64,000 nt of DNA, taken from positions 558,001 to 622,000 of the forward strand of contig JBBCGI010000001.1 of assembly GCA_037200975.1 (NCBI GenBank). The letters run 5' to 3'. The notes under the pieces were generated by a model that saw nothing but the letters and a program-made list of their open reading frames with translations, had not been told where the DNA came from and did not search any database. A program made the position numbers and the translations under genes. Position 1 is the stretch's first letter, and each line of letters begins with the position of its first letter. Shown piece after piece: positions 51,370 through 61,387 of the stretch. This DNA is from Pseudomonadota bacterium (GTDB taxonomy: Bacteria > Pseudomonadota > Gammaproteobacteria > Steroidobacterales > Steroidobacteraceae).

Positions 51370-54300
51370 TCACTTCCCGCAGTCGAAAATTTCCTCGATG
51401 GCGCAGGGCTCGGCGAGATGAAAACCCTGGATGTAGTCGATGCCGATCTCCTTGAGCGCTTCGAGCACTTCGGCGCTCTCGACCTTTTCGGCGATCGTGG
51501 CCACGCGCATGGCGCGGCCGATCTTGGCGATGGCTTCGACCATGCTGCGATCGACCGGATCGCTGGCCACCTGGGCGGCAAAGTGTCCGTCGATCTTGAG
51601 AAAGTCCACCGGCAGATTCTTCAGATACACGAACGAGGACACCCCACTGCCGAAGTCGTCGAGCGAGAACCGGCAACCGCGTGCCTTCAATTCGCGCATG
51701 AAAAACGTGGCCTTCGAGAGGCTGGCGACTGCGGCCGTCTCGGTGATCTCGAAACACAGAGCTCGCGCAACCTGCTCGTTTCCCAAGCGCGCCATGATGA
51801 ATTCGAGGAAATCCTCGTCGTTGATGGAGGTCCCCGAAAGATTGACGGCCAGCAGCGGCAGACGATCGGTGCGCTGCGAGCAGCGCTCCAGCAACTCGAC
51901 GGCCTTGTTCACGACCCACCGATCGACCATGACCATGACGTTGTAGCGTTCGGCCGCCGGGATGAACTCATTGGGCGGCACCAGCGTCCCGTCCTCGTCG
52001 CGCAGGCGGACCATCAGCTCGTAGAACGGGGTGTCGCTGGCGGACGGGCCGATGCCGACGATGCGTTGTGCGTACAACTCGAGCCGCGCGTCTTCGACGG
52101 CGCGTGCGATGCGCCCGACCCACTGCATCTCCCGATGACGATTGGTGCCGTGGTCCCGCTCGTAGATCTGCACGCGATTCCGGCCGCCGTCCTTGGCCGC
52201 ATAACAGGCGATGTCGGCCGCCGAAAGCACCGACGCGGCACTGGTCGTTTCCTTCGCGATGCGCACGACACCGATGCTGGCGCCGACGGAAAGACTGTTG
52301 GCGCCCCACAGGAAGCGATAACCATGGATGGCCTGTCGAATGCTGTCGGCCACGCGCTCTGCCTGTTCGAGCGAGCAACGCTCCAGCAACATTCCGAATT
52401 CGTCGCCACCCAGTCGCGCGATCGTGTCCGAGGCGCGTACGCGCGTCTGCAGCAGGCTCGTGATGTCGCGCAGCAGCCGGTCGCCGGCGCTGTGGCCGCA
52501 GGTGTCGTTGACCACCTTGAACTGGTCGAGGTCGACGTACAGCAAGACGTACTCGCCGTCGCCGCGCTGCGCCGCGGTCACGGCGGTTTCGAGGCGAGTG
52601 TCGAACTCGCGCCGGTTGATGAGCCCGGTCAGCGCGTCGTGGCTGGCCTGATAAGAAAGTGCGCGTTTGAGGCGGCGCTCCTTGGTCACGTCGCCGAATA
52701 CGATGACCGCGCCGATGGCGATACCTTCGCGATTGCGGATCGGCGAAGCGGTTTCCTGAATCGCGATTTCCTCGCCGCGACGATTGACCAGCACGTTGTG
52801 GTCGGAAGGCACGGCGGTCTCACCGGCGGTGAGCACGCGATCGAGCGTATACGCGACCGGTTTGCGCGTGGATTCGTCGATGAGTTGCAGCACCTCGCCG
52901 ATCGGGCGGCCGCGCGCCTCGTCGACCGGCCAGCCGGTGAGCCTTTCTGCCACGGGATTGAGATAGTCGATGTGCGCGTTCGCGTCCGTGGTGATCACGG
53001 CGTCACCGATGGACTGCAAGGTGACGTGCGCGCGATCCTTCTCCGCGTAGATAGCCTGTTCGACGCGTTTGCGCTCGGTGATGTCGGACACCGTGCCCTC
53101 GAAGCCCACGATGCGGCCGCCGCCGTCGCGCACTCCGCGCGAATTCTCGAGCGCAACGACCTGCGTGCCATCGCGCCGCCGCAGCACGACTTCCATCGAA
53201 CGCACCTCGCCGTCGGCGTCTACCCGCCGCACGAAGTCGGCGCGGTCGGTCGGGCTCCAGTACAACATCACGGAGCTTGGCAGCGCGTACATCTCCTCGG
53301 CCGAGCTGTAGCCGAGCATCTTGACGAAGGCCGTATTGACCGAGACCAGCCGGCCATCCCGCGTGCTCTGGTAGACGCCTTCGATGACGCCCTCGAACAA
53401 ACCGCGGAACTTGGCTTCGCTGTTGCGAAGCGCGTCCTCGGCGAGATTGCGCTCGATCGCGAGCGCCGCGAGCCGCGTGGCGTGCGACTGCAACACCAGC
53501 TCGCGCGAATCCGGCATGCCCGGCTCGGGGTGGTAGATAGCCACGGCACCTAACAACTTGCCGCTGGCGCCCTTGATCGGCATCGACCAGACGGCGCGGA
53601 AGCCGGAATCGAGCACCACCTGGCGCCGGTCCGCCCAGTGCGGATCGTTGGCCACGTCGGGCACGAACACGTCGCGGGCCGAGTACACGGCCGCCGCGCA
53701 CGAACCGCGCCGCGGCTCGATCGGCGTGCGTTCGAGCACCGCCGCGAGCATCGGCGGCAATTGCCGCGCGATGGTCAGCGCGAAACAGCTGGCATCGGGC
53801 GCGAGCACGGAGATCGTGCAACGCGCGCGTGGATAGACGGCCTGCACCAGTGCGGAGATCACGTCGAGCACCGCGGGCAATCCGGCATTCGAGGCCAACA
53901 GCGCGAAGAACGCGCGTTCGTTCTCCATGATGATCTCGGCGCGTTTGCGCTCGGAGATGTCGGTGATGCTGGCGCGCACCAGGGGCGAGGCGCCGCCCGA
54001 CAGACGCACCAGCCGTACGTCGCAGGGAATGTCGCGGCCGGTCGAATCGCGATGCACCCACTCGTAGGCCTGCGGCTCTCCCGCCCCGGCCTTGCGCAGC
54101 GATTGCCGATGCGGGGAATTCGCCGGCTGGCCGTCCGGCTGCATCTCGGCGCTGAGCGCGACGAGATTCGAATTGACCAGCTGCTCGCGCGTCATCTTGA
54201 AGAGGCGCAGCGCCGGCTCATTGGCCTCGACGAAGCGTCCCGACTCCGCTTCGAGTACCGCGATCGCCTCGGGCGCGTTGTCCACCAGCGAGCGGTAACG

Positions 54301-55017
54301 CGCCTCGCTGTCGCGCAACGCTTCCTGCGCGGTGTGACGTTCGGAGATGTCGCGCAGGCAGATGACGAAAACTTCGGTACGGCCGTTGCGCGCGCGGCTG
54401 ACCGCGATCTCCGCCGGGAACATGGTGCCGTCATGGCGACGCGCCATCACTTCCGGGCTGATGCGCGTGCCGAGAAACGTGTCGCTGGAACCGGCGAGTT
54501 TCTCGAGCCCGGCGGGCACCGAGCCGTCGACGGCAATGTCCGGCACCAGCGTGTCGACCCCGATTCCTAACAACTCCGCGGCCGGATAGCCGAACACGCG
54601 TTCGGTCATCGGGTTGGCGCGGTCGATGATGCCGCCGGCATTGGCGGTGATCACCACATCCTTGATGTGGTCGAGGATCACCTGCAGCTGCGCCGCCCCC
54701 TGCTCCGCGATTTCGACGCCGAGCGAGCGGGCTTCATCGGACATGAGCTGCATCGAACGCACGATCGCCCGGCGCTCATCGTCGACGGTGTCGTAGTAGC
54801 GGCTGAGCATTTCGAGCAGTTCGTGGGCACTGACCCGCGAGCCCGTCACGCGGGCACGCAACTCGCGCAGCTGCGCCTGCAGCAGCGGATGCAGGCGCCG
54901 CGTCGACAAGTCCTCGAGTCCCAGGCGCTGACCGGTCGACGTGACGGCGCCGCCCCCCGCGCTTGACGCGGTGGACTCACTTTCTTGCGAAGACGATCCC
55001 TCGGCCGGTTTTGACAT
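51370..55017 (-). CDS. Multi-PAS/GAF GGDEF-EAL c-di-GMP protein (1215 aa)
   Basis: A 1215-aa cytosolic sensor. Following a helical N-terminal region come PAS domains (VILDHIKDVVITANAGGIIDRANPMTERVFG; YRSLVDNAPEAIAVLEAESGRFVEAN), a GAF domain (CAAAVYSARDVFVPDVANDPHW...GFRAVWSMPI), and two more PAS domains (FRGLFEGVIEGVYQSTRDGRL; LQSIGDAVITTDANAHIDYLNP). An intact GGDEF follows (DTIARLGGDEFGMLLE) and then an EAL domain in which the EAL position reads YELMVR, with loop FSLDDFGSGVSSFVYLKNL intact. ATG 55017 is preferred over an ATG 21 bp upstream. Multiple sensory inputs probably modulate c-di-GMP turnover. Confidence 0.9.
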   Translation of the reverse strand: MSKPAEGSSSQESESTASSAGGGAVTSTGQRLGLEDLSTRRLHPLLQAQLRELRARVTGSRVSAHELLEMLSRYYDTVDDERRAIVRSMQLMSDEARSLGVEIAEQGAAQLQVILDHIKDVVITANAGGIIDRANPMTERVFGYPAAELLGIGVDTLVPDIAVDGSVPAGLEKLAGSSDTFLGTRISPEVMARRHDGTMFPAEIAVSRARNGRTEVFVICLRDISERHTAQEALRDSEARYRSLVDNAPEAIAVLEAESGRFVEANEPALRLFKMTREQLVNSNLVALSAEMQPDGQPANSPHRQSLRKAGAGEPQAYEWVHRDSTGRDIPCDVRLVRLSGGASPLVRASITDISERKRAEIIMENERAFFALLASNAGLPAVLDVISALVQAVYPRARCTISVLAPDASCFALTIARQLPPMLAAVLERTPIEPRRGSCAAAVYSARDVFVPDVANDPHWADRRQVVLDSGFRAVWSMPIKGASGKLLGAVAIYHPEPGMPDSRELVLQSHATRLAALAIERNLAEDALRNSEAKFRGLFEGVIEGVYQSTRDGRLVSVNTAFVKMLGYSSAEEMYALPSSVMLYWSPTDRADFVRRVDADGEVRSMEVVLRRRDGTQVVALENSRGVRDGGGRIVGFEGTVSDITERKRVEQAIYAEKDRAHVTLQSIGDAVITTDANAHIDYLNPVAERLTGWPVDEARGRPIGEVLQLIDESTRKPVAYTLDRVLTAGETAVPSDHNVLVNRRGEEIAIQETASPIRNREGIAIGAVIVFGDVTKERRLKRALSYQASHDALTGLINRREFDTRLETAVTAAQRGDGEYVLLYVDLDQFKVVNDTCGHSAGDRLLRDITSLLQTRVRASDTIARLGGDEFGMLLERCSLEQAERVADSIRQAIHGYRFLWGANSLSVGASIGVVRIAKETTSAASVLSAADIACYAAKDGGRNRVQIYERDHGTNRHREMQWVGRIARAVEDARLELYAQRIVGIGPSASDTPFYELMVRLRDEDGTLVPPNEFIPAAERYNVMVMVDRWVVNKAVELLERCSQRTDRLPLLAVNLSGTSINDEDFLEFIMARLGNEQVARALCFEITETAAVASLSKATFFMRELKARGCRFSLDDFGSGVSSFVYLKNLPVDFLKIDGHFAAQVASDPVDRSMVEAIAKIGRAMRVATIAEKVESAEVLEALKEIGIDYIQGFHLAEPCAIEEIFDCGK

Positions 55018-55100
55018 AACTATGCAGGCACAGACCAAATTGCATGATATGTCCGGCCTTTGCGCGGCCGCGTGAACGGGCTCCCGGTTTTGGAGGCGGG

Positions 55101-55679
55101 CTAGTTGGTGGCGGGTGCGGAGTCGGCAGCGGCAGGTGCCGGTGTGGCCGCGGAAGTCGGCGCCGAGGCGGGTTCCGGCGGGCTGACCACTACGGGAATG
55201 GAGAACACCCGGGTGACCGTGCCGTCTGCGCCCTCGGTTTCGACGATCGCCGTGATCATGAACAGGCCGTCCTTCGCAGGCTGCAGCATCAGCTCGTGTG
55301 TCAGGACCTTCTCCTTCGGCGCATCGGCTTTCTGCGCGAAGGTGTCTCCGGAAGTCATCGGCAAACCGTCGCGACTCTCGAAATGTGCCCGCAGCGAGGT
55401 GAAATCGCGATGCGGGACGATGGCAATGTCGATGGGCAGGGGCTGGTTGACGGTCGGCACGGCCCGCAAGGCGAAGTGGACACCGAGCATGGTGGCGGTC
55501 TTGGCGGCCGAGACGGCGGCAACCATGTCTGGTTCGAGACCGGCGATTTTCGCAGCACCAGCCGGTTTCGCCGCGGTAGCCGGGCCTTCGGCCTGCTCGG
55601 GAGAGTCATCACACGCGGCCAACATGCCGCTGCAGATTACTGCGGCGAACAGGAATGCGCGTGCGCCAGTCGTGATCAT
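55101..55679 (-). CDS. Putative lipoprotein of unknown function
   Basis: A 192-aa exported protein with a lipobox (FLFAAVICSGMLAAC, Cys near residue 23) followed by an Ala/Pro-rich linker and a beta-rich core: GVHFALRAVPTVNQPLPIDIAIVPHRDF, VLTHELMLQPAKDGLFMITAIVETEG, TRVFSIPVVVS. The C-terminal tail is low-complexity Ala/Pro/Ser/Thr. The GGAGGG ribosome site supports the ATG at 55679. No family recognised; an Ig-like or FixH-like periplasmic fold is conceivable. Confidence 0.75.
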   Translation of the reverse strand: MITTGARAFLFAAVICSGMLAACDDSPEQAEGPATAAKPAGAAKIAGLEPDMVAAVSAAKTATMLGVHFALRAVPTVNQPLPIDIAIVPHRDFTSLRAHFESRDGLPMTSGDTFAQKADAPKEKVLTHELMLQPAKDGLFMITAIVETEGADGTVTRVFSIPVVVSPPEPASAPTSAATPAPAAADSAPATN

Positions 55680-55741
55680 CCTGAAACCCTCCAAATCGCA
55701 TACTAACAGGCCACCTTCCCGCGGCTGCTCAACACCTCACA

Positions 55742-56737
55742 CTACCGCGCGAGAATGGGCGGATCGTCCATCGCCGACAGCTGCTCGAACAGGTCCGCGA
55801 TGTGCCGCTCCCAGAAACGCGCGTCTCCGAACCAGGGAAATGCCTTTGGAAAGGCCGGATCGTGCCAGCGGCTCGCGATCCACGACGCGTGATGCAGGAT
55901 GCGCAACGACCGCAGCGGCTCGACCAGCGTGAGCTCGGCGTAATCGAACTCACCAAACAACTCGTAACCTTCCATGATCGCCGCCCACGATTCCTGCTGG
56001 CTGGCCGGGTCGCCGGACAGGAACATCCACAGATCCTGCACGCGCGGTCCCGACATGCAATCGTCGAGATCGACGAACAGCGGACCGCTCTCCCGCCACA
56101 GGATGTTGCCGGCGTGACAGTCGCCGTGGATTCGCAGCCGCGGCAGCGGGCCGAAATTCTCGAAGCTCTGTCGGACTCGTCCGAGCACCTGGTCGCTGAC
56201 GCGGTCGTACTGCTCCTCGAGCGCCTCCGGCACGAAGCCGCTCGCGGCGACCAGTTCGCGCGCCTTCACTCCCATGCGGTTCAGGTCGAGCGACACGCGA
56301 TGCTGGAATTGCTGGCGGCCGCCGAGCGCGTGGATGCGCGCCAGCGTGCGACCGAGCAGCGTGAGCGTCGCGCGGTCATCGAGCTCGGGTGCACGGCCGG
56401 CGAGATAGGGAAAGGCCGCGAAACGCAGTCCCTGGTGCTCAAACAAACTGAAGCCGTCGCGCGTGATCGGTGCGGCGACCGGCAGCTCGGCGGCGGCCAG
56501 TTCCAGCGTGAAGGAGTGCTCTTCGTCGATCTGCGCGTCGCTCCAGCGCGCCGGGCGATAGAACTTGAGGACCCACAAGGCGCCGTCTTCATCGCCCAGT
56601 TGATAGACGCGATTCTCGTAACTGTTGAGTGCGAACAGGCGGCCGGACGGCACCAGCCCGATGCTCTCAGCCGCATCGAATACCGCACCCGGATGCAGGG
56701 AATCGAACGGCGCGGGTGCAGAATGCGTCACAGCCAC
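55742..56737 (-). CDS. srkA: Stress-response Ser/Thr protein kinase SrkA (YihE/RdoA) type
   Basis: A 331-aa aminoglycoside-phosphotransferase-fold kinase. YihE family wording includes GRLFALNSYENRVYQLGDEDG, FYRPARWSDAQIDEEHSFTLELAAAE, the catalytic IHGDCHAGNILW and metal-binding FVDLDDCMSGPRVQDLWMFLSG. It starts at a GTG. SrkA proteins act in the Cpx envelope-stress response and protect against ROS-linked death. It is divergent from galE with a short AT-rich promoter gap (TTAATGTAAAAT near 56748). Confidence 0.92.
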   Translation of the reverse strand: MAVTHSAPAPFDSLHPGAVFDAAESIGLVPSGRLFALNSYENRVYQLGDEDGALWVLKFYRPARWSDAQIDEEHSFTLELAAAELPVAAPITRDGFSLFEHQGLRFAAFPYLAGRAPELDDRATLTLLGRTLARIHALGGRQQFQHRVSLDLNRMGVKARELVAASGFVPEALEEQYDRVSDQVLGRVRQSFENFGPLPRLRIHGDCHAGNILWRESGPLFVDLDDCMSGPRVQDLWMFLSGDPASQQESWAAIMEGYELFGEFDYAELTLVEPLRSLRILHHASWIASRWHDPAFPKAFPWFGDARFWERHIADLFEQLSAMDDPPILAR

Positions 56738-56794
56738 GGCGGCACATTAATGTAAAATCCTGCAGCTTCAAAACCCTGTGGGATCTTTATTCGC

Positions 56795-57790
56795 ATGAGT
56801 TCTGCTCCAAGTGTTCTCGTGACCGGTGGCGCCGGCTACATCGGCAGCCACACGGTTCTGCAACTCGTGGCGCGCGGCGAGCGCGTCGTCGTGCTCGACG
56901 ATCTATCCACCGGATTTCGCCAGGCGGTGCGCGACGTACCGCTGGTCAACGGCAATGTCGGGAAGCGCGAAGTCGTCGATCGGCTGCTTGCCGAACACAA
57001 TGTCGACACGATCGTGCATTTCGCCGCGCACACGATCGTCCCCGAATCGGTTTCCGATCCGCTCAAGTATTACGGCAACAACACCGCCGCCACGCGTTCG
57101 CTGCTCGAGGCGGCAAGTCACGCGGGCGTGAAACATTTCGTGTTCTCGTCGACCGCGGCCGTGTACGGCATTCCCACGGCCGGCGTCGCCGCCGAAGAAA
57201 CGCCGACCGCGCCCATCAATCCCTACGGCACGTCGAAGCTGATGTCCGAATGGATGTTGCGCGACCTGTGCGCAGTCACGCCGCTGCGTTCCGTGGTGCT
57301 GCGTTACTTCAATGTCGCGGGGTCCGATACCCAGGGCCGCATAGGCCAATCGACGCGCAAGGCCACGCTGCTGGTGAAGGCCGCCGTCGAGGCGGCCGTG
57401 GGCAAGCGCCCGTACCTGTCGATCTTCGGCACCGATTTCCCGACCCCCGACGGCACCGGCGTACGCGACTACATCCACGTCGAGGACCTGGCCACCGCGC
57501 ACTTGAATGCGCTCGATTACCTGCGCGGCGGCGGTGAGTCGTTGACCGCGAACTGCGGCTACGGCCACGGCTACAGCGTGCGCGAGGTGCTCTCCAGCGT
57601 CGAAAAGATCGCCGGCGTCAAACTCGACATCCGCGAAGAACCGCGGCGCGCGGGTGACCCGCCCGCGTTGATCGCCAAGGCGGACAAGGCGCGCCAGGTG
57701 CTCGGCTGGCAGCCGAAACTCGACGACATCGACATCATCGTGCGGACGTCTCTCGATTGGGAAAAACGTCTGCAGCGGGATCCCTGGTAG
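56795..57790 (+). CDS. galE: UDP-glucose 4-epimerase
   Basis: A 331-aa extended short-chain dehydrogenase. The NAD motif VLVTGGAGYIGSHT is at the N-terminus. The catalytic Ser/Thr and YxxxK motif is in SSTAAVYG...NPYGTSKLMSEWML, and the substrate-binding FNVAGSD and YIHVEDLATAHLNAL follow. It interconverts UDP-glucose and UDP-galactose for exopolysaccharide or lipopolysaccharide. The downstream sensor kinase begins 16 bp after its stop, so read-through is likely. Confidence 0.92.
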   Translation: MSSAPSVLVTGGAGYIGSHTVLQLVARGERVVVLDDLSTGFRQAVRDVPLVNGNVGKREVVDRLLAEHNVDTIVHFAAHTIVPESVSDPLKYYGNNTAATRSLLEAASHAGVKHFVFSSTAAVYGIPTAGVAAEETPTAPINPYGTSKLMSEWMLRDLCAVTPLRSVVLRYFNVAGSDTQGRIGQSTRKATLLVKAAVEAAVGKRPYLSIFGTDFPTPDGTGVRDYIHVEDLATAHLNALDYLRGGGESLTANCGYGHGYSVREVLSSVEKIAGVKLDIREEPRRAGDPPALIAKADKARQVLGWQPKLDDIDIIVRTSLDWEKRLQRDPW

Positions 57791-57806
57791 CTAGACGCGC
57801 AGCGAC

Positions 57807-59273
57807 ATGCGGTGGGCTCGTCCAAAATCGTTGACCGGATTGATGCTGCTCGGGCTGGCATTGATCGCCGGCCCGCTGCTGGTGGCGGTGATCGACGCCG
57901 CGATCCAGATCAGCAAGCTGGCGAAGACCAGCGAAGAGCTGGTGCAGGAAGGTGTTCAATCGGCGCGCCTGTCGCAGCTCATGTACGCCGACATCAATTC
58001 CCTGCAACGGACCGTGCGGCTCTACAACGTGCTCGGCAACGTGAAGATGCTCGACTCGTACCGCGATACCGATCAGCGCCTGGCCTCGACCCGTTCGCAG
58101 CTGGCGCGCCTGCTCGACGGTGAACCCACGCGCCGCAGCCTCGAGGACTTCCAGGCGACGCACAACGAGATTTCCCGGGCGGTGAGCTCCACACCCGCGG
58201 GCAGCGCGACTTTCACGACCATCCTGGCGCGCATCGACCGGCTCAACGAAATCGCCGATGCCATCGTCAAGAGCGGCAACGCCCAGATCGACGCGCGGCT
58301 CGACGAGCTCAAACAACAGACCGCGACGACGCAGAAACGGCTGTTCTGGCAATCCGCGCTGCTCGCGCCGCTGACGCTGGTCGCCATCCTGGCTCTGACG
58401 CTCTCGATAGGCCGCCCGCTGCGCGCGATCGATCGCGCGATCAGCGAGCTCGGCCGCGGCACGTTCTCGCGCTCCATCGAAGTGTCCGGACCGCGCGACC
58501 TGGAGCGGCTCGGCGCGCAGCTCGAATGGCTGCGGCTGCGCCTGCTCGACCTGGCGCAGGAACGCAACCGCTTCCTGCGGCACATGTCGCATGAGCTCAA
58601 GACGCCATTGGCCAACATCCGCGAAGGTGCGGAACTGCTCATGGACGGCGCGGTCGGACCCCTGGACAACGCCCAACGCGAAGTGGTCGCCATCCTGCGT
58701 GACAACGGCATCAAGCTGCACCGGCTAATAGAAAACCTGCTTTCCTTCAGCGCCTGGCAGAAAGAGAGCGTCGGACTCGACCTTTCGGAGTTCCGGCTGC
58801 GTCCGCTCGTCAAACAGGTTCTCGAAGCCCAGCAACTCACGGTAGTCTCACAACGCGTCCGGCTCGAGGTGAAGGTGGACGACTTGATGCTGCGCGCGGA
58901 TCGCGGCAAGGTTCGCCTCATCATCGAAAACCTGCTCTCGAATGCCATCAAGTACTCGCCGAAGGGCGGCACCGTCTATCTACATGCCGCGAAACAGGAC
59001 ACACAGCTCGTGATCGACGTCGCCGATACAGGCGCGGGCATCCCCGCCGAAGAACGCGCGCGGGTGTTCGAAGCTTTCTACACCGGCCGCCCGCCCGCTG
59101 GCGTGCAGGTCAAGGGCACCGGCATCGGTCTGTCGGTTGTCCTCGAATTCGTCAACGCGCATGGCGGCACGATCGAAATCGTCGACGGCGTCTATCCAGG
59201 CGCGCATTTCCGTATCCGTATGCCCGTGTTGTCGGTCACCCACCCCGTCCGGTCGCAGGCGAATGCGGCATAA
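57807..59273 (+). CDS. glrK: Sensor histidine kinase, GlrK (QseE)-like
   Basis: A 488-aa membrane kinase. TM1 near 13-33 (LTGLMLLGLALIAGPLLVAVI), a periplasmic helical sensor region, TM2 near 180-200 (LLAPLTLVAILALTL), HAMP, HisKA with HMSHELKTPLANIREGAEL, and an HATPase domain (NLLSNAIKYSPKGG, DTGAGIP, KGTGIGLSVV). The order kinase - small lipoprotein - NtrC-type regulator reproduces the enterobacterial glrK-qseG-glrR locus, which controls a small-RNA/envelope programme. In PEP-CTERM bacteria a related pair (PrsK/PrsR) governs sigma-54 promoters of PEP-CTERM genes. Confidence 0.85.
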   Translation: MRWARPKSLTGLMLLGLALIAGPLLVAVIDAAIQISKLAKTSEELVQEGVQSARLSQLMYADINSLQRTVRLYNVLGNVKMLDSYRDTDQRLASTRSQLARLLDGEPTRRSLEDFQATHNEISRAVSSTPAGSATFTTILARIDRLNEIADAIVKSGNAQIDARLDELKQQTATTQKRLFWQSALLAPLTLVAILALTLSIGRPLRAIDRAISELGRGTFSRSIEVSGPRDLERLGAQLEWLRLRLLDLAQERNRFLRHMSHELKTPLANIREGAELLMDGAVGPLDNAQREVVAILRDNGIKLHRLIENLLSFSAWQKESVGLDLSEFRLRPLVKQVLEAQQLTVVSQRVRLEVKVDDLMLRADRGKVRLIIENLLSNAIKYSPKGGTVYLHAAKQDTQLVIDVADTGAGIPAEERARVFEAFYTGRPPAGVQVKGTGIGLSVVLEFVNAHGGTIEIVDGVYPGAHFRIRMPVLSVTHPVRSQANAA

Positions 59274-59898
59274 ACTCATCGTCGTCAGCGTCGCGAACCT
59301 GGCCGCCCTGCTGGTGGGCTGCGGTACGGGCCTCGGCTTGCCGATCAAGCGTCCGGCCAAGGAGTTGCCGTCGATCGACCGCAATTCGACCGAAACGACG
59401 GTGATTACGTCCTATCTGGATACCTGCCTGCGGCTGGCGCGCGGCACGCCGGCCGAACAGGCCGAAATCCTGGCTACCACCAATACTGACTACCGCGCCG
59501 CGCCGACTCCTAGCAGGGTTCTGCGCTACGCCATGGTCCTGTCGACGCCCGGGCACGCGGGCTCCGACCCTGTCGTCGCACAGCGACTTTTGCATGAAGT
59601 CCTAGCAAGCCCCGAGACTCTGCTTCCTGCGGAGCGCGCTCTCGCGTTCCTGCAGCTGCAGCAGGTCGAGCGCCAGCAATCCTTACAAGCGGATGTGCGG
59701 CGCCTGCAGGCAGGCGCCGAGCGGTCCACGAACGATCGAATTTCACAGCTCACCAAGCGCCTGAGCACCGAGAGCGAGGAAAATACCCGTCTCAAGAAGG
59801 CACTTGCGGACGCCCAGGCAAAACTGGACGCCATCGCAAACATCGAGCGCTCGTCTAACAACGGACGCCCGACGCCGCCTGAGGGACGGAAACCGTAG
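59263..59898 (+). CDS. QseG (YfhG)-like lipoprotein
   Basis: A 211-aa protein overlapping the kinase stop by 11 bp. N-terminal lipobox NLAALLVGC (Cys near 20). The region around 50-140 holds [18 protein letters not shown], and the C-terminal ~80 residues form a coiled coil ([44 protein letters not shown]). The domain plan and location between GlrK- and GlrR-like genes match QseG/YfhG, an outer-membrane lipoprotein needed for signalling. Sequence similarity is only suggestive. Confidence 0.7.
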   Translation: MRHKLIVVSVANLAALLVGCGTGLGLPIKRPAKELPSIDRNSTETTVITSYLDTCLRLARGTPAEQAEILATTNTDYRAAPTPSRVLRYAMVLSTPGHAGSDPVVAQRLLHEVLASPETLLPAERALAFLQLQQVERQQSLQADVRRLQAGAERSTNDRISQLTKRLSTESEENTRLKKALADAQAKLDAIANIERSSNNGRPTPPEGRKP

Positions 59899-59907
59899 AG
59901 GTTTCTG

Positions 59908-61278
59908 ATGCACGCAGCCATGCAACTCGCCCCCCCGCACTCCACCAAGCGCAAAGCCCGCATCCTGGTCGTCGACGACGACCCGGGCCTGCTGCGGCTC
60001 CTGACCATCCGCCTGCGTGCCGAGAACTACGAGGTGGAAGCCGTCGAGAGCGCCGCGCTCGCCCTCGCCGCCACCAGCCGCTTCCGGCCCGAGCTGGTCA
60101 TCACGGACCTGCGCATGGACCAGATGGACGGCATCGGCCTGTTGAAGGAGCTGCAGTCGCGTTATCCGGGGCTCAAGGTGATCATCCTCACCGCTCACGG
60201 CACCATTCCCGACGCCGTGCATGCCACGCAGCTCGGCGCGTTCGGCTTCCTTACCAAGCCGGTCGACAAACAAGAGTTGTTGGACCAGGTGCAGAAGGCT
60301 CTGCGCATCTCGGGCTTTGCGGACAACGACGAAGACTGGCGCGCGGAAATCATCACGCGCAGCTCTCTGGTCGAAGAAAAATTGTCGCAGGCCCACATGG
60401 TGGCCGGCACGGACGCCCGGGTGCTCATTACGGGTGAAAGCGGCACCGGCAAGGAACTGCTGGCCCGCGCCATTCACAATGCGAGCCCGCGCCGCGCCAA
60501 ACCGTTCGTCGCCATCAATTGTTCGGCCATGGCCGAGAACCTGCTCGAGTCGGAGCTGTTCGGTCACATCAAGGGTTCGTTCACGGGCGCGGTACGCGAC
60601 CACGCCGGCCTCTTCCAGGCGGCCGACGGCGGCACACTGCTGCTCGACGAGATCGGCGACATGCCGATGCGTCTGCAGGTCAAGCTGCTGCGGGTGCTGC
60701 AGGAGAACAACATCCGCCCGATCGGCGCCACCGACCCGATTGCGGTCAACGTACGCGTCATCTCGGCCACCCATCGCGACCTGCAGCAGTTGATGATGAG
60801 CGGCCAGTTCCGCGAAGACCTCTATTACCGGTTGAACGTCGTGCACATCGAGATGCCGCCGCTCAATCGCCGCCGCGAGGATATCCCGCTGCTGGTTTCC
60901 CACTTCCTCGCACAGATCAGCAATGAGAGCGGCGTGCGCAAGATCTACGCGCCGGAAGCGGTCGAGCTGCTGGCGACGGCGGATTGGCCGGGCAACATCC
61001 GGCAGCTGGCGAACGTGGTACGCCAGAACGTGGCGCTGTCACAGACGCCCATCATTCCGGTGGAACTGGTGCAGCAGTCGCTCGGCGGCACGCAAAGCAA
61101 GCTGCCCTCGTTCGACGAGGCGCGGGATGAGTTCACGCGCTCGTACCTTTCGCAGATCCTGCAGATCACGGGCGGCAACGTGAGCCAGGCGGCACGGCTG
61201 GCCAAACGCAACCGTACCGATTTTTACAAGCTGCTTTCGCGCCATCAGCTGACGCCCGAGGACTTCAAGGGCCGCTGA
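59908..61278 (+). CDS. glrR: NtrC-type sigma-54 response regulator, GlrR-like
   Basis: A 456-aa enhancer-binding protein. Receiver domain (about 20-130, [14 protein letters not shown], phosphorylatable Asp in [13 protein letters not shown] in LTKPVDK). The sigma-54 AAA+ domain has Walker A GESGTGKE and the sigma-54-contact loop written GSFTGA (usually GAFTGA). Walker B is [13 protein letters not shown] and the later sensor region [14 protein letters not shown] Fis-type DNA-binding domain closes the protein ([23 protein letters not shown]). It ends 10 bp before a terminator. A sigma-54 promoter lies upstream of the adjacent PEP-CTERM gene, a possible target. Confidence 0.9.
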   Translation: MHAAMQLAPPHSTKRKARILVVDDDPGLLRLLTIRLRAENYEVEAVESAALALAATSRFRPELVITDLRMDQMDGIGLLKELQSRYPGLKVIILTAHGTIPDAVHATQLGAFGFLTKPVDKQELLDQVQKALRISGFADNDEDWRAEIITRSSLVEEKLSQAHMVAGTDARVLITGESGTGKELLARAIHNASPRRAKPFVAINCSAMAENLLESELFGHIKGSFTGAVRDHAGLFQAADGGTLLLDEIGDMPMRLQVKLLRVLQENNIRPIGATDPIAVNVRVISATHRDLQQLMMSGQFREDLYYRLNVVHIEMPPLNRRREDIPLLVSHFLAQISNESGVRKIYAPEAVELLATADWPGNIRQLANVVRQNVALSQTPIIPVELVQQSLGGTQSKLPSFDEARDEFTRSYLSQILQITGGNVSQAARLAKRNRTDFYKLLSRHQLTPEDFKGR

Positions 61279-61316
61279 AAAATCCTGCCAATCGCGCGGC
61301 TTTTCAGCCGCCACAA

Positions 61317-61349
61317 ACAAACAAGCCCCGCAATGCGGGGCTTGTTTGT
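61317..61349. terminator. Bidirectional intrinsic terminator
   Basis: A 15-bp perfect stem (ACAAACAAGCCCCGC at 61317-61331 with GCGGGGCTTGTTTGT at 61335-61349, loop AAT). On both strands the outer arms carry A/T runs. It lies between the convergent GlrR-like and PEP-CTERM genes, so it serves both. Confidence 0.85.
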
Positions 61350-61387
61350 CTGGATGCACCGGAAAGTGCACCCGCTATCGAGAGGGA

